A stretch of 64,000 nt of DNA. Source: Odiellus spinosus. Lineage: Eukaryota; Arthropoda; Arachnida; Opiliones; Phalangiidae. The stretch lies in contig CAWUCO010000291.1 in the NCBI GenBank assembly GCA_963920705.1, forward strand, positions 1,736,001-1,800,000. The letters are read 5' to 3'. The position numbers and the translations under genes are program-made. Shown one piece after another: positions 1 through 12,713 of this stretch (the first letter of the stretch is position 1; every line of letters begins with the position of its first letter). Below the pieces are notes generated by a model that was given only the letters and a program-made list of their open reading frames with translations, had not been told where the DNA came from and ran no database searches.

Positions 1-1030
1 TGGCGTTCAATATTTGGCGTTCAATATTTGGCGTTCAATATTTGGCGTTCAATCTTTGGCGTTAAATATTTAGCGTTCAAATTATGGCGTTCAATCTTTG
101 GCGTTCAATATTTGGCGTTCAATCTTTGGCATTCAATCTTTAGCGTTCAATATTTAGCGTTCAAATTATGGCGTTCAATCTTTGGCGTTCAATATTTGAC
201 GTTCAATATTTGACGTTCAATATTTGGGGTTTAATCTTTGGCTTTTAATCTTTGGCGTTCAATCTTTGGCGTTCACACTTTTGCGTTCAATCTATGGCGT
301 TCAATCTTTGGCGTTCAATTTTTGGCGTTCATACTTTGGCGTTCACAATTTGGCGTTCAATATTTGGCGTTCAATCTTTGGCGTTCAATCTTTGGTGTTG
401 AATCTTTGGCGTTCAATCTTTTGCGTTCAATCTATGGCGTTCAATCTTTGGCGTTCTATATTTAGCGTTCAAATTATGGCGTTCAATCTTTGGCGTTCAA
501 TCTTTGGCGTTCAGTCTTTTAACGTTCTATATTTAGCGTTCAATCTTTGGCGTTCAATCTTTGGCGTTCAATCTTTGGCGTTCCATCTTTGGCGAACAAT
601 ATTTGGCGTTCAATCTTCGGCGTTCAATCTTTGGCGTTCAATCTTTGGCGTTCAATCTATGGCGTTCAATCTTTGGCGTTTAATTTTTGGCGTTCATATT
701 TGGCGTTCACACTTTGGCGTTCAATATTTGGCGTTCAATCTTAGGCGTTCAATCTTTGGCGTTCAATCTTTGGCGTTCAATCTTTCGCCTTCAATCTTCG
801 GCGTTCAATCATTGGCCTTCTATCTTTGGCGCTCAATATTTGGCGTTCAATCTTTGGCGTTCAATATTTGGCGTTCAATCTTTGGCGTTAAATCTTTGGC
901 GTTCAATCTTTGGCGTTCAATCTTTGGCGTTCAATCTTTAATGTTCAAACTATGGCGTTCAATCTTTGGCGTTCATACATTGGCGTTCACAGTTTGGCGT
1001 TCAATATTTGGCGTTCAATCTTTGGCGTTC

Positions 1031-1304
1031 AATCTTTGGGGTTCAATCTTTGGCGTTCAATCTTTGGCGTTCAATCTTTGGCGTTCAAACTTTGGCGTTT
1101 AATATTTGGCGTTCAATATTTGGCGTTCAATATTTGGCGTTCAATATTTGGCGTTCAATATTTGGCGTTCAATATTTGGCGTTCAATATTTGGCGTTCAA
1201 TATTTGGCTTTCAATATTTGGCGTTCAATCTTTGGCGTTCAATCTTTGGCGTTCAATATTTAGCGTTCAAATTATGGCGTTCAATCTTTGGCGTTCAATA
1301 TTTG
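1031..1304 (+). repeat. Direct duplication, 570-base offset, copy 1
   Basis: The landmark order GGGG unit, CAAAC unit (1086), run of A-type units, GGCTTTC unit, then TTTAGCG and TTATGG units (1261 onward) recurs 570 bases downstream. 570 equals 41 units minus 4 bases, and four 13-base units lie in between. Confidence 0.85.
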
Positions 1305-1432
1305 ACGTTCAATATTTGGGGTTCAATCTTTGGCGTTCAATCTTTGGCGTTCAATATTTGGCGTTCAATCTTTGGCGTTCAATCTTTGGCGTTCAATATT
1401 TGGCGTTCAATCTTTGGCGTTCAATCTTTGGC

Positions 1433-1500
1433 GTTCAATGCTGGCGTTAATCTTTGGCGTCAATATTTGGTGTTCAATCTTTGGCGTTCAATGCTGGCGT
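1433..1500 (+). repeat. Cluster of four 13-base (phase-breaking) units
   Basis: Four units here lack one base: CGTTCAATGCTGG twice, CGTTAATCTTTGG and CGTCAATATTTGG. It is the densest loss of the 14-base register in the window. Elsewhere such units are mostly isolated and hundreds of bases apart. Confidence 0.9.
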
Positions 1501-1600
1501 TCAATATTAGGCGTTCAGTCTTTGGCGTTCAATATTTGGCGTTCAATCCTTGGCGTTCAATCTTTGGCGTTCAATCTTTGGCGTTCAATCTTTGGCTGTC

Positions 1601-1874
1601 AATCTTTGGGGTTCAATCTTTGGCGTTCAATCTTTGGCGTTCAATCTTTGGCGTTCAAACTTTGGCGTTCAATATTTGGCGTTCAATATTTGGCGTTCAA
1701 TATTTGGCGTTCAATATTTGGCGTTCAATATTTGGCGTTCAATATTTGGCGTTCAATATTTGGCGTTCAATATTTGGCTTTCAATATTTGGCGTTCAATC
1801 TTTGGCGTTCAATCTTTGGCGTTCAATATTTAGCGTTCAAATTATGGCGTTCAATCTTTGGCGTTCAATATTTG
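1601..1874 (+). repeat. Direct duplication, 570-base offset, copy 2
   Basis: This is the partner of 1031-1304. The CAAAC unit is at 1656 and the TTTAGCG unit at 1831. The copies part at about 1305 and 1875, where copy 1 has TTTGACG and copy 2 has TTTGGCG. Confidence 0.85.
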
Positions 1875-4081
1875 GCGTTCAATCTTTGGCGTTCAATATT
1901 TAGCGTTCAAATTATGGCGTTCAATCTTTGGCGTTCAATATTTGACGTTCAATATTTGGGGTTCAATCTTTGGCTTTTAATCTTCGGCGTTCAATCTTTG
2001 GCGTTCAATCTTTGGCGTTCACACTTTTGCGTTCAATCTTTGGCGTTCAATCTTTGGCGTTCACACTTTTGCGTTCATTCTATGGCGTTCAATCTTTGGC
2101 GTTCAATTTTTGACGTTCATACTTTGGCGTTCACACTTTGGCGTTCAATATTTGGCGTTCAATCTTTGGTGTTCAATCTTTGGCGTTCAATCTTTGGCGT
2201 TCAATCTATGGCGTTCAATCTTTGGCGTTCAATCTTTGGCGTTCAATCTATGGCGTTCAATATTTAGCGTTCAAATTATGGCGTTCAATCTTTGGCGTTC
2301 AGTCTTTGGCGTTCTATATTTAGCGTTCAATCTTTGGCGTTCAATCTTTGGCGTTCAATCTTTGGCGTTCAATCTTTGGCGAACAATATTTGGCGTTCAA
2401 TATTTGGCGTTCAATCTTTGGCGTTCAATCTTTGGCGTTCAATATTTGTTGTTCAATATTCGGCGTTCAATATTTGGCGTTCTATCTCTGGCGTTCAATC
2501 TTTGGCGTTCACACTTTGGCGTTCCATCTTTGGCGTTCAATCTTTGGCGTTCAATCTTTGGCGTTCAATCTTTGGCGTTCAATCTTTGCCATTCAATCTT
2601 TGGCGTTCACACTTTGGCGTTCAATCTTTGGCGTTCAATATTTGACGTTCAATATTTGGCGTTCAATCTTTGGCTTTCAATCTTTTCGTTCAATCTTTGG
2701 CGGTCAATCTTTGGCGTTCAATCTTTGGCGTTCAATCTTTGGCGTTCAATCTTTCGCCTTCAATCTTCGGCGTTCAATCATTGGCGTTCAATCTTTGGCG
2801 TTCAATATTTGGCGTTCAATCTTTGGCGTTAAATCTTTGGCGTTCAATCTTTGGCGTTCAATATTTGGCGTTCAATCTTTGGCGTTCAATCTTTGGCGTT
2901 CAATCTTTAATGTTCAATCTATGGCGTTCAATCTTTGGCGTTCAATCTTTGGCGTTCATACATTGGCGTTCACAGTTTGGCGTTCAATATTTGGCGTTCA
3001 ATCTTTGGCGTTCACACTTTGGCTTTCAATCTTTGGCATTCAATCTTTGACGTTCAATATTTGGCGTTCAATATTTGGCGTTCAAACTTTGGCGTTCAAT
3101 CTTTGGCGTTCACACTTTGGCATTCAATCTTTGGTGTTCAATATTTGACGTTCAATATTCGCGGTCAATCTTTGGCGTTCAATCTTTGGCGTTCAGTCTT
3201 TGGCGTTCAATCTTTGGCGTTCAAACTTTGGCATTCAATATTTGGCGTTCAATATTTGGAGTTCAATTTTGGCGTTCAATCTTTGGCGTTCAATCTTTGG
3301 CGTTCAATCTTTGGCGTTCAATCTATGGCGTTCAATCTATGGCGTTCAATATTTGGCGTTCATACTTTGGCGTTCACACTTTGGCGTTCAATCTTTTAAC
3401 GTTCAATCTTTGGCGTTCAATCTTTGGCGTTCAAACTTTGGCGTTCAATGTTTGGCGTTCAATCTTTGTCGTTCAATCTTTGGCGTTCAATATTTGTTGT
3501 TCAATATTCGGCGTTCAATATTTGGCGTTCAATCTTTGGCGTTCAATCTTTGGCGTTCAATATTTGACGTTCAATATTTGGCGTTCAATCTTTGGCTTTC
3601 AATCTTTGGCGTTCAATCTTTGGCGTTCAATCTTTGGCGTTCACACTTTTGGGTTCAATCTCTGGCGTTCAATCTTTGGCGTTCACACTTTGGCGTTCAA
3701 TCTTTGGCGTTCAATATTTGGCGTTCAATCTTTGGCTTTCAATCTTTGGCGTTCAATCTTTGGCGTTCAATATTTGCTTTCAATCTTTGGCTTTCAATCT
3801 TTGGCGTTCAATCTTTGGCGTTCACACTTTGGCGTTCAATCTTGGGCGTTCAATATTTGAGTTCAATATTTGGCGTTCAATCTTTGTCTTTCAATCTTTG
3901 GCGTTCAATCTTTGGCGTTCAATCTTTGGCGTTCAATCTTTGGCCTTCACACTTTTGGGTTCAATCTTTGGCGTTCAATCTTTGGCGTTCACACTTTGGC
4001 GTTCAATCTTTGGCGTTCAATCTTTGACGTTCAAACTTTGGCGTTCAATATTTGGCGTTCAATCGTTGGCGTTCAATATTT

Positions 4082-5817
4082 GGCCTTAAATCTTTGGGGT
4101 TCAATCTTCGGCGTTCAATCTTTAGTGTTCAATATTTGGCGTTCATAATTTGGCGTTCACACTTTGGCGTTCAATATTTGGCGTTCAATCTTTGGCGTTC
4201 AAATTATGGCGTTCAATCTTTGGCGTTCTATATTTGGCGTTCAATCTTTGGCGTTCAATCTTTGGCGTTCAATATTTGGCGTTCAATCTTTGGCGTTCAA
4301 TATTTAAAGTTCAATCTTTGGCGTTCAATCTTTGGCGTTTAATTCTTGGCGTTCAATCTTTGGAGCTCAATCTTTGACGTTCAATCTTTGACGTTCAATC
4401 TTTGGCGTTCAACATTTGGCGTTCAATATTTGGCGTTTGATCTTTGGCGTTCAATCTTTGGTGTTCACACTTTGTCGTTCAATCTTTGGTGTTCAATATT
4501 TGACGTTCAATATTTGGCGTTCAATCTTTGTCGTTCAACCTTTGGCGTTCAGTCTTTGGCGTTCAATCTTTGGCGTTCAAACTTTGGCGTTCAATATTTT
4601 GCGTTCAATCGTTGGCGTTCAATATTTGGCGTTCAATATTTGGCGTTCAATATTTGGCGTTCAATATTTGGCGTTCAATATTTGGCGTTCAATATTTGCC
4701 CTTCAATCTTTGGCGTTCAATCTTTGGCGTTCAATCTTTGGCGTTCAATATTTGGCGTTCAATCTTTGGCGTTCAATCTTTGGTGTTCAATATTTGATGT
4801 TCAATATTTGGCGTTCAATCTTTGGCGTTCAGTCTTTGGCGTTCAATCTTTGGCGTTCATAATTTGGCGTTCACACTTTGGCGTTCAATATTTGGCGTTC
4901 AATCTTTGGCGTTCAAATTATGGCGTTCAATCTTTGGCGTTCAATCTTTGGCGTTCAATCTTTGGCGTTCAATATTTGGCGTTCAATATTTGGCGTTCAA
5001 TATTTGGCGTTCAATATTTGGCGTTCAATATTTGGCTTTCAATATTTGGCGTTCAATCTTTGGCGTTCAATCTTTGGCGTTCAATATTTAGCGTTCAAAT
5101 TATGGCGTTCAATCTTTGGCGTTCAATATTTGGCGTTCAATCTTTGGCGTTCAATCTTTGGCGTTCAATATTTAGCGTTCAAATTATGGCGTTCAATCTT
5201 TGGCGTTCAATATTTGACGTTCAATATTTGGGGTTCAATCTTTGGCTTTTAATCTTTGGCGTTCAATATTTGGCGTTCAATCTTTGGCGTTCACACTTTT
5301 GCGTTCAATCTTTGGCGTTCAATCTTTGGCGTTCAATCTTTGGCGTTCACACTTTTGCGTTCAATCTATGGCGTTCAATCTTTGGCGTTCAATTTTTGAC
5401 ATTCATACTTTGGCGTTCACACTTTGGCGTTCAATATTTGGCGTTCAATCTTTGGCGTTCAATCTTTGGCGAACAATATTTGGCGTTCAATATTTGGCTT
5501 TCAATCTTTGGCTTTCAATCTTTGGCGTTCAATCTTTGGCGTTCACACTTTGGCGTTCAATCTTGGGCGTTCAATATTTGACGTTCAATATTTGGCGTTC
5601 AATCTTTGGCTTTCAATCTTTGGCGTTCAATCTTTGGCGTTCAATCTTTGGCCTTCACACTTTTGGGTTCAATCTTTGGCGTTTAATCTTTGGCGTTCAC
5701 ACTTTGGCGTTCAATCTTTGGCGTTCAATCTTTGACGTTCAAACTTTGGCGTTCAATATTTGGCGTTCAATCGTTGGCGTTCAATATTTGGCGTTCAATA
5801 TTTGGCGTTCAATATTT
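4082..5817 (+). repeat. Higher-order repeat alpha, copy 1 (1,736 bp)
   Basis: The copy is defined from the landmark GGCCTTAAATCTTTGGGG at 4082 to its next occurrence at 5818; 1,736 bases is exactly 124 units. Inside it are a GAGCTC-bearing unit (landmark GGAGCTC at 4362), TTTGTCG and TTTGCCC units, an A-type run, and TTTAGCG/TTATGG pairs. The same order follows in copies 2 and 3. Confidence 0.9.
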
Positions 5818-7343
5818 GGCCTTAAATCTTTGGGGTTCAATCTTCGGCGTTCAATCTTTAGTGTTCAATATTTGGCGTTCATAATTTGGCGTTCACACTT
5901 TGGCGTTCAATATTTGGCGTTCAATCTTTGGCGTTCAAATTATGGCGTTCAATCTTTGGCGTTCTATATTTGGCGTTCAATATTTGGCTTTCAATCTTTG
6001 GCTTTCAATCTTTGGCGTTCAATATTTGGCGTTCAATCTTTGGCGTTCAATATTTAAAGTTCAATCTTTGGCGTTTAATTCTTGGCGTTCAATCTTTGGA
6101 GCTCAATCTTTGACGTTCAATCTTTGACGTTCAATCTTTGGCGTTCAACATTTGGCGTTCAATATTTGGCGTTCGATCTTTGGCGTTCAATCTTTGGTGT
6201 TCACACTTTGTCGTTCAATCTTTGGTGTTCAATATGTGACGTTCAATATTTGGCGTTCAATCTTTGTCGTTCAACCTTTGGCGTTCAGTCTTTGGCGTTC
6301 AATCTTTGGCGTTCAAACTTTGGCGTTCAATATTTTGCGTTCAATCGTTGGCGTTCAATATTTGGCGTTCAATATTTGGCGTTCAATATTTGGCGTTCAA
6401 TATTTGCCCTTCAATATTTGCCCTTCAATCTTTGGCGTTCAATCTTTGGCGTTCAATCTTTGGCGTTCAATATTTGGCGTTCAATCTTTGGCGTTCAATC
6501 TTTGGTGTTCAATATTTGATGTTCAATATTTGGCGTTCAATCTTTGGCGTTCAGTCTTTGGCGTTCAATCTTTGGCGTTCATAATTTGGCGTTCACACTT
6601 TGGCGTTCAATATTTGGCGTTCAATCTTTGGCGTTCAAATTATGGCGTTCAATCTTTGGCGTTCAATCTTTGGCGTTCAATATTTGGCGTTCAATATTTG
6701 GCGTTCAATATTTGGCGTTCAATATTTGGCGTTCAATATTTGGCGTTCAATATTTGGCTTTCAATATTTGGCGTTCAATCTTTGGCGTTCAATATTTAGC
6801 GTTCAAATTATGGCGTTCAATCTTTGGCGTTCAATATTTGGCGTTCAATCTTTGGCGTTCAATCTTTGGCGTTCAATATTTAGCGTTCAAATTATGGCGT
6901 TCAATCTTTGGCGTTCAATATTTGACGTTCAATATTTGGGGTTCAATCTTTGGCTTTTAATCTTTGGCGTTCAATCTTTGGCGTTCAATCTTTGGCGTTC
7001 ACACTTTTGCGTTCAATCTTTGGCGTTCAATCTTTGGCGTTCAATCTTTGGCGTTCACACTTTTGCGTTCAATCTATGGCGTTCAATCTTTGGCGTTCAA
7101 TTTTTGACATTCATACTTTGGCGTTCACACTTTGGCGTTCAATATTTGGCGTTCAATCTTAGGCGTTCAATCTTTGGCGAACAATATTTGGCGTTCAATC
7201 TTTGGCGTTCAATCTTTGGTGTTCAATCTTTGGCGTTCAATCTTTGGCGTTCAATCTATGGCGTTCAATCTTTGGCGTTCAATCTTTGGCGTTCAATATT
7301 TGGCGTTCAATCGTTGGCGTTCAATATTTGGCGTTCAATATTT
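5818..7343 (+). repeat. Higher-order repeat alpha, copy 2 (1,526 bp)
   Basis: It starts at the second GGCCTTAAA landmark; 1,526 bases is 109 units, fifteen fewer than copy 1. GGAGCTC is at 6098, 1,736 bases after its counterpart. Downstream offsets to copy 1 fall to 1,722 and then 1,708, so single units were lost at several places. Confidence 0.9.
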
Positions 7344-8857
7344 GGCCTTAAATCTTTGGGGTTCAATCTTCGGCGTTCAACCTTTAGTGTTCAATATTTG
7401 GCGTTCATAATTTGGCGTTCACACTTTGGCGTTCAATATTTGGCGTTCAATCTTTGGCGTTCAAATTATGGCGTTCAATCTTTGGCGTTCTATATTTGGC
7501 GTTCAATCTTTGGCGTTCAATATTTGGCGTTCAATCTTTGGCGTTCAATATTTAAAGTTCAATCTTTGGCGTTTAATTCTTGGCGTTCAATCTTTGGAGC
7601 TCAATCTTTGACGTTCAATCTTTGACGTTCAATCTTTGGCGTTCAACATTTGGCGTTCAATATTTGGCGTTCGATCTTTGGCGTTCAATCTTTGGTGTTC
7701 ACACTTTGTCGTTCAATCTTTGGTGTTCAATATTTGACGTTCAATATTTGGCGTTCAATCTTTGTCGTTCAACCTTTGGCGTTCAGTCTTTGGCGTTCAA
7801 TCTTTGGCGTTCAAACTTTGGCGTTCAATATTTTGCGTTCAATCGTTGGCGTTCAATATTTGGCGTTCAATATTTGGCGTTCAATATTTGGCGTTCAATA
7901 TTTGCCCTTCAATATTTGCCCTTCAATCTTTGGCGTTCAATCTTTGGCGTTCAATCTTTGGCGTTCAATATTTGGCGTTCAATCTTTGGCGTTCAATCTT
8001 TGGTGTTCAATATTTGATGTTCAATATTTGGCGTTCAATCTTTGGCGTTCAGTCTTTGGCGTTCAATCTTTGGCGTTCATAATTTGGCGTTCACACTTTG
8101 GCGTTCAATATTTGGCGTTCAATCTTTGGCGTTCAAATTATGGCGTTCAATCTTTGGCGTTCAATCTTTGGCGTTCAATATTTGGCGTTCAATATTTGGC
8201 GTTCAATATTTGGCGTTCAATATTTGGCGTTCAATATTTGGCTTTCAATATTTGGCGTTCAATCTTTGGCGTTCAATATTTAGCGTTCAAATTATGGCGT
8301 TCAATCTTTGGCGTTCAATATTTGGCGTTCAATCTTTGGCGTTCAATCTTTGGCGTTCAATATTTAGCGTTCAAATTATGGCGTTCAATCTTTGGCGTTC
8401 AATATTTGACGTTCAATATTTGGGGTTCAATCTTTGGCTTTTAATCTTTGGCGTTCAATCTTTGGCGTTCAATCTTTGGCGTTCACACTTTTGCGTTCAA
8501 TCTTTGGCGTTCAATCTTTGGCGTTCAATCTTTGGCGTTCACACTTTTGCGTTCAATCTATGGCGTTCAATCTTTGGCGTTCAATTTTTGACATTCATAC
8601 TTTGGCGTTCACACTTTGGCGTTCAATATTTGGCGTTCAATCTTAGGCGTTCAATCTTTGGCGAACAATATTTGGCGTTCAATCTTTGGCGTTCAATCTT
8701 TGGTGTTCAATCTTTGGCGTTCAATCTTTGGCGTTCAATCTATGGCGTTCAATCTTTGGCGTTCAATCTTTGGCGTTCAATCTTTGGCGTTCAATATTTA
8801 GCGTTCAAATTATGGCGTTCAATCTTTGGCATTCAGTCTTTGGCGTTCTATAATTAG
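7344..8857 (+). repeat. Higher-order repeat alpha, copy 3
   Basis: The GGCCTTAAA landmark is at 7344 and GGAGCTC at 7596, a constant 1,498 bases (107 units) from copy 2 through about 8100, then 1,484. It is closer to copy 2 than to copy 1: both carry an SLANN-encoding GCGAACAAT unit followed by a GGTGTTC unit near 7178-7220 and 8662-8704. The right border is approximate. Confidence 0.85.
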
Positions 8858-10163
8858 CGTTCAATCTTTGGCGTTCAATCTTTGGCGTTCAATCTTTGGC
8901 GAACAATATTTGGCGTTCAATATTTGGCGTTCAATCTTTGGCGTTCAATCTTTGGCGTTCAATCTTTGGCGTTCAATCTTTGGCGTTAAATCTTTGGCGT
9001 TCAATATTTGGTTTCAATATTTGCCGTTCAATCTTTGGCTTTCAATCTTTGGCGTTCAATATTTGACGTTCAATATTTGGCGTTCATTATTTGACGTTCA
9101 ATATTTGGCGGTCAATTTTGGCGTTCAGTCTTTGGCGTTCGGTCTTTGGCGTTCAATCTTTGGCGTTAAATCTTTGGCGTTCAATCTTTGGCGTTCAATA
9201 TTTGGCGTTCATAATTTGGCGTTCACACTTTGGCGTTCAATCTTTGGCGTTCAATCTTTGGCGTTCAATCTTTGGCGTTCAATCTTTGGCGTTCAATCTT
9301 TGGCGTTCAATCTATGGCGTTCAATCTTTGGCGTTCAATATTTGGCGTTCATACTTTGGCGTTCACACTTTGGCGTTCAATCTTTGGCGTTCAATCTTTG
9401 GCGTTCAATCTTTGGCGTTCAAACTTTGGCGTTCAATATTTGGCGTTCAATCTTTGTCGTTCAATCTTTGGCGTTCAATATTTGTTGTTCAATATTCGGC
9501 GTTCAATATTTGGCGTTCAATCTTTGGCGTTCAATATTTAGCGTTCACAATTTGGCGTTCAATCTTTGGCGTTCAATATTTGACGTTCAATATTTGGCGT
9601 TCAATCTTTGGCTTTCAATCTTTGGCGTTCAATCTTTGGCGTTCAATATTTGGCGTTCAATCTTTGGCGTTCACACTTTTGGGTTCAATCTTTGGCGTTC
9701 AATCTTTGGCGTTCATACTTTGGCGTTCAATCTTTGGCGTTCAATATTTGACGTTCAATATTTGGCGTTCAATCTTTGGCTTTCAATCTTTTTCGTTCAA
9801 TCTTTGGCGTTCAATCTTTGGCGTTCAATATTTGGCTTTCAATCTTTGGCTTTCAATCTTTGGCGTTCAATATTTGACGTTCAATATTTGGCGTTCAATA
9901 TTTGGCTTTCAATCTTTGGCGTTCAATCTTTGGCGTTCAATCTTTGGCGTTCAATATTTGGCGTTCAATCTTTGGCGTTAAATCTTTGGCGTTCAATATT
10001 TGGCGTTCAATATTTGCCGTTCAATCTTTGGCTTTCAATCTTTGGCGTTCAATATTTGACGTTCAATATTTGGCGTTCAATATTTGATGTTCAATATTTG
10101 GCGGTCAATTTTGGCGTTCAATCTTTGGCGTTCGGTCTTTGGCGTTCAATCTTTGGCGTTCAA

Positions 10164-10478
10164 TCTTTCGCCTTCAATCTTCGTTGTTCAATCATTGGCG
10201 TTCAATGTTTGGCGTTCAATATTTGGCGTTCAATCTTTGGCGTTAAATCTTTGGCGTTCAATCTTTGACGTTCAATATTTGGCGTTCAATCTTTGGCGTT
10301 CAATCTTTGGCGTTCAATCTTTAATGTTCAATCTATGGCGTTCAATCTTTGGCGTTCAATCTTTGGCGTTCACACTTTGGCATTCAATCTTTGGTGTTCA
10401 ATATTTGACGTTCAATATTCGCGGTCAATCTTTGGCGTTCAATCTTTGGCGTTCAGTCTTTGGCGTTTAATCTTTGGC
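10164..10478 (+). repeat. Tandem duplication, 531-base offset, copy 1
   Basis: TTTCGCCTTC at about 10167, then TTCGTTGTTC, TTTAATG and CGCGG (10420) units recur in order 531 bases on. 531 is 38 units minus the one base missing from the CGCGG unit. Confidence 0.88.
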
Positions 10479-10694
10479 GTTCAAACTTTGGCGTTCAATA
10501 TTTGGCGTTCAATCGTTGGCGTTCAATATTTGGCGTTCAATATTTGGCGTTCAATATTTGGCGTTCAATATTTGGAGTTCAATATTTGGCGTTCAATATT
10601 TGGCCTTCAATCTTTGGGGTTCAATCTTTGGCGTTCAATCTTTGGCGTTCAATCTTTGGCGTTCAATCTATGGCGTTCAATCTTTGGCGTTCAA

Positions 10695-11009
10695 TCTTTC
10701 GCCTTCAATCTTCGTTGTTCAATCATTGGCGTTCAATCTTTGGCGTTCAATATTTGGCGTTCAATCTTTGGCGTTAAATCTTTGGCGTTCAATCTTTGAC
10801 GTTCAATATTTGGCGTTCAATCTTTGGCGTTCAATCTTTGGCGTTCAATCTTTAATGTTCAATCTATGGCGTTCAATCTTTGGCGTTCAATCTTTGGCGT
10901 TCACACTTTGGCATTCAATCTTTGGTGTTCAATATTTGACGTTTAATATTCGCGGTCAATCTTTGGCGTTCAATCTTTGGCGTTCAGTCTTTGGCGTTTA
11001 ATCTTTGGC
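10695..11009 (+). repeat. Tandem duplication, 531-base offset, copy 2
   Basis: It matches 10164-10478 with CGCGG at 10951. One clear difference is GTTTAATATTCG here against GTTCAATATTCG in copy 1. The copies diverge after about 11009. Confidence 0.88.
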
Positions 11010-11260
11010 GCTCAAACTTTGGCTTTCAATATTTGGCGTTCTATATTTGGCCTTAAATCTTTGGGGTTCAATCTTTGGCGTTCAATCTTTGGCGTTCAAT
11101 CTTTGGCGTTCAATCTATGGCGTTCAATCTTTGGCGTTCACTCTTTGGCGTTCATACTTTGGCGTTCACACTTTGGCGTTCAATCTTTGGCGTTCAATCT
11201 TTGGCGTTCAATCTTTGGCGTTCAAACTTTGGCGTTCAATATTTGGCGTTAAATTTTTGG

Positions 11261-11386
11261 CGTTCAATATTTGGCGTTCAATATTTGGCGTTCAATATTT
11301 GGCGTTCAATATTTGGCGTTCAATATTTGGCGTTCAATATTTGGCGTTCAATATTTGGCGTTCAATATTTGGCTTTCAATACTTGG
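11261..11386 (+). repeat. A-type run, 9 units
   Basis: Units ending CAATA lie between a GTTAAATTTTTGG unit and a closing GGCTTTCAATACTTGG unit. Each A-type junction makes AATATT. Homologous runs elsewhere have other unit counts. Confidence 0.9.
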
Positions 11387-12713
11387 CGTTCAATCTTTGG
11401 CATTCAATCTTTGATGTTCAATATTTGACGTTCAATATTCGCGGTCAATCTTTGGCGTTCAGTCTTTGGCGTTCAATCTTTGGCGTTCAAACTTTGGCGT
11501 TCAATATTTGGCGTTCAATCTTTGGCGTTCAATCTTTGGCGTTCAATATTTGTTGTTCAATATTCGGCGTTCAATATTTGGCGTTCAATCTCTGGCGTTC
11601 ACTATTTGGCGTTCAATCGTTGGCGTTCAATATTTGGCGTTCAATATTTGGCGTTCAATATTTGGCGTTCAATATTTGGCGTTCAATATTTGGAGTTCAA
11701 TATTTGGCGTTCAATATTTGGCCTTCAATCTTTGGGGTTCAATCTTTGGCGTTCAATCTTTGGCGTTCAATCTTTGGCGTTCAATCTATGGCGTTCAATC
11801 TTTGGCGTTCAATCTTTGGCGTTTATACTTTGGCGTACACACTTTGGCGTTCAATCTTTGGCGTTCAATCTTTATCGTTCAATCTTTGGCGTTCAAACTT
11901 TGGCGTTCAATATTTGGCGTTCAATCTTTGGCGTTCAATCTTTGGCGTTCAATATTTGTTGTTCAATATTCGGCGTTCAATATTTGGCGTTCAATCTCTG
12001 GCGTTCAATCTTTGGCGTTCACACTTTGGCGTTCAATCTTTGGCGTTCAATATTTTACGTTCAATATTTGGCGTTCAATCTTTGGCTTTCAATCTTTGGC
12101 GTTCAATCTTTGGCGTTCAATCTTTGGCGTTCACACTTTTGGGTTCAATCTTTGGCGTTCAATCTTTGGCGTTCACACTTTGGCGTTCAATCTTTGGCGT
12201 TCAATCTTTGGCTTTCAATCTTTTTCGTTCAATCTTTGGCGTTCAATCTTTGGCGTTCAATATTTGGCTTTCAATCTTTGGCTTTCAATCTTTGGCGTTC
12301 AATATTTGACGTTCAATATTTGGCGTTCAATATTTGGCTTTCAATCTTTAGCGTTCAATCTTTGGCGTTCACACTTTGGCATTCAATCTTTGGTGTTCAA
12401 TATTTGACGTTCAATATTTGGCGGTCAATCTTTGGCGTTCAATCTTTGGCGTTCAATATTTGGCTTTCAATCTTTGGCTTTCAATCTTTGGCGTTCAATA
12501 TTTGACGTTCAATATTTGGCGTTCAATATTTGGCTTTCAATCTTTGGCGTTCAATCTTTGGCGTTCACACTTTGGCATTTAATCTTTGGTGTTCAATATT
12601 TGACGTTCAATATTTGGCGGTCAATCTTTGGCGTTCAATCTTTGGCGTTCAAACTTTGGCGTTCAATATTTGGCGTTCAATAGTTGGCGTTCAATATTTG
12701 GCGTTCAATATTT

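Larger units (their letters stand above)
1..4081 (+). repeat. Left block: mixed satellite units, weak higher-order order
   Basis: Variant units are intermingled with no clear kilobase period, apart from the 570-base-offset duplication listed separately. The block is rich in irregular-length units: 15-mers (TTTTAACG) near 513 and 3395, and 13-mers near 691, 1433-1500, 2683, 3160, 3261, 3775 and 3858. The marker CCTAGG is absent. From about 3760 the variant order begins to match the later alpha repeats, for example CTTGGGCG at 3841 and again at 5562. No gene is seen. Confidence 0.85.
8858..12713 (+). repeat. Mixed satellite block with local duplications
   Basis: No single long period dominates. 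Recurrent marks are GGCGGTCAATTTTGG 13-mers (about 9105 and 10105), the 13-mer ATTCGCGGTCAAT (CGCGG at 10420, 10951, 11440) and TTTGTTGTTC followed by TTCGGCG. These marks return at 16-24 kb, 31-32 kb and 42-57 kb, so this block belongs to the same lineage as the later large repeats. No gene or foreign insertion is seen. Confidence 0.8.

Noticed and set aside
966-2267. Long plus-strand open frames as a family of repeat proteins
   Set aside because: Open frames occur in all three plus-strand frames at once and most begin at TTG. They encode only rotations of the unit peptide and end at randomly placed variant units. They are properties of the repeat, not genes.
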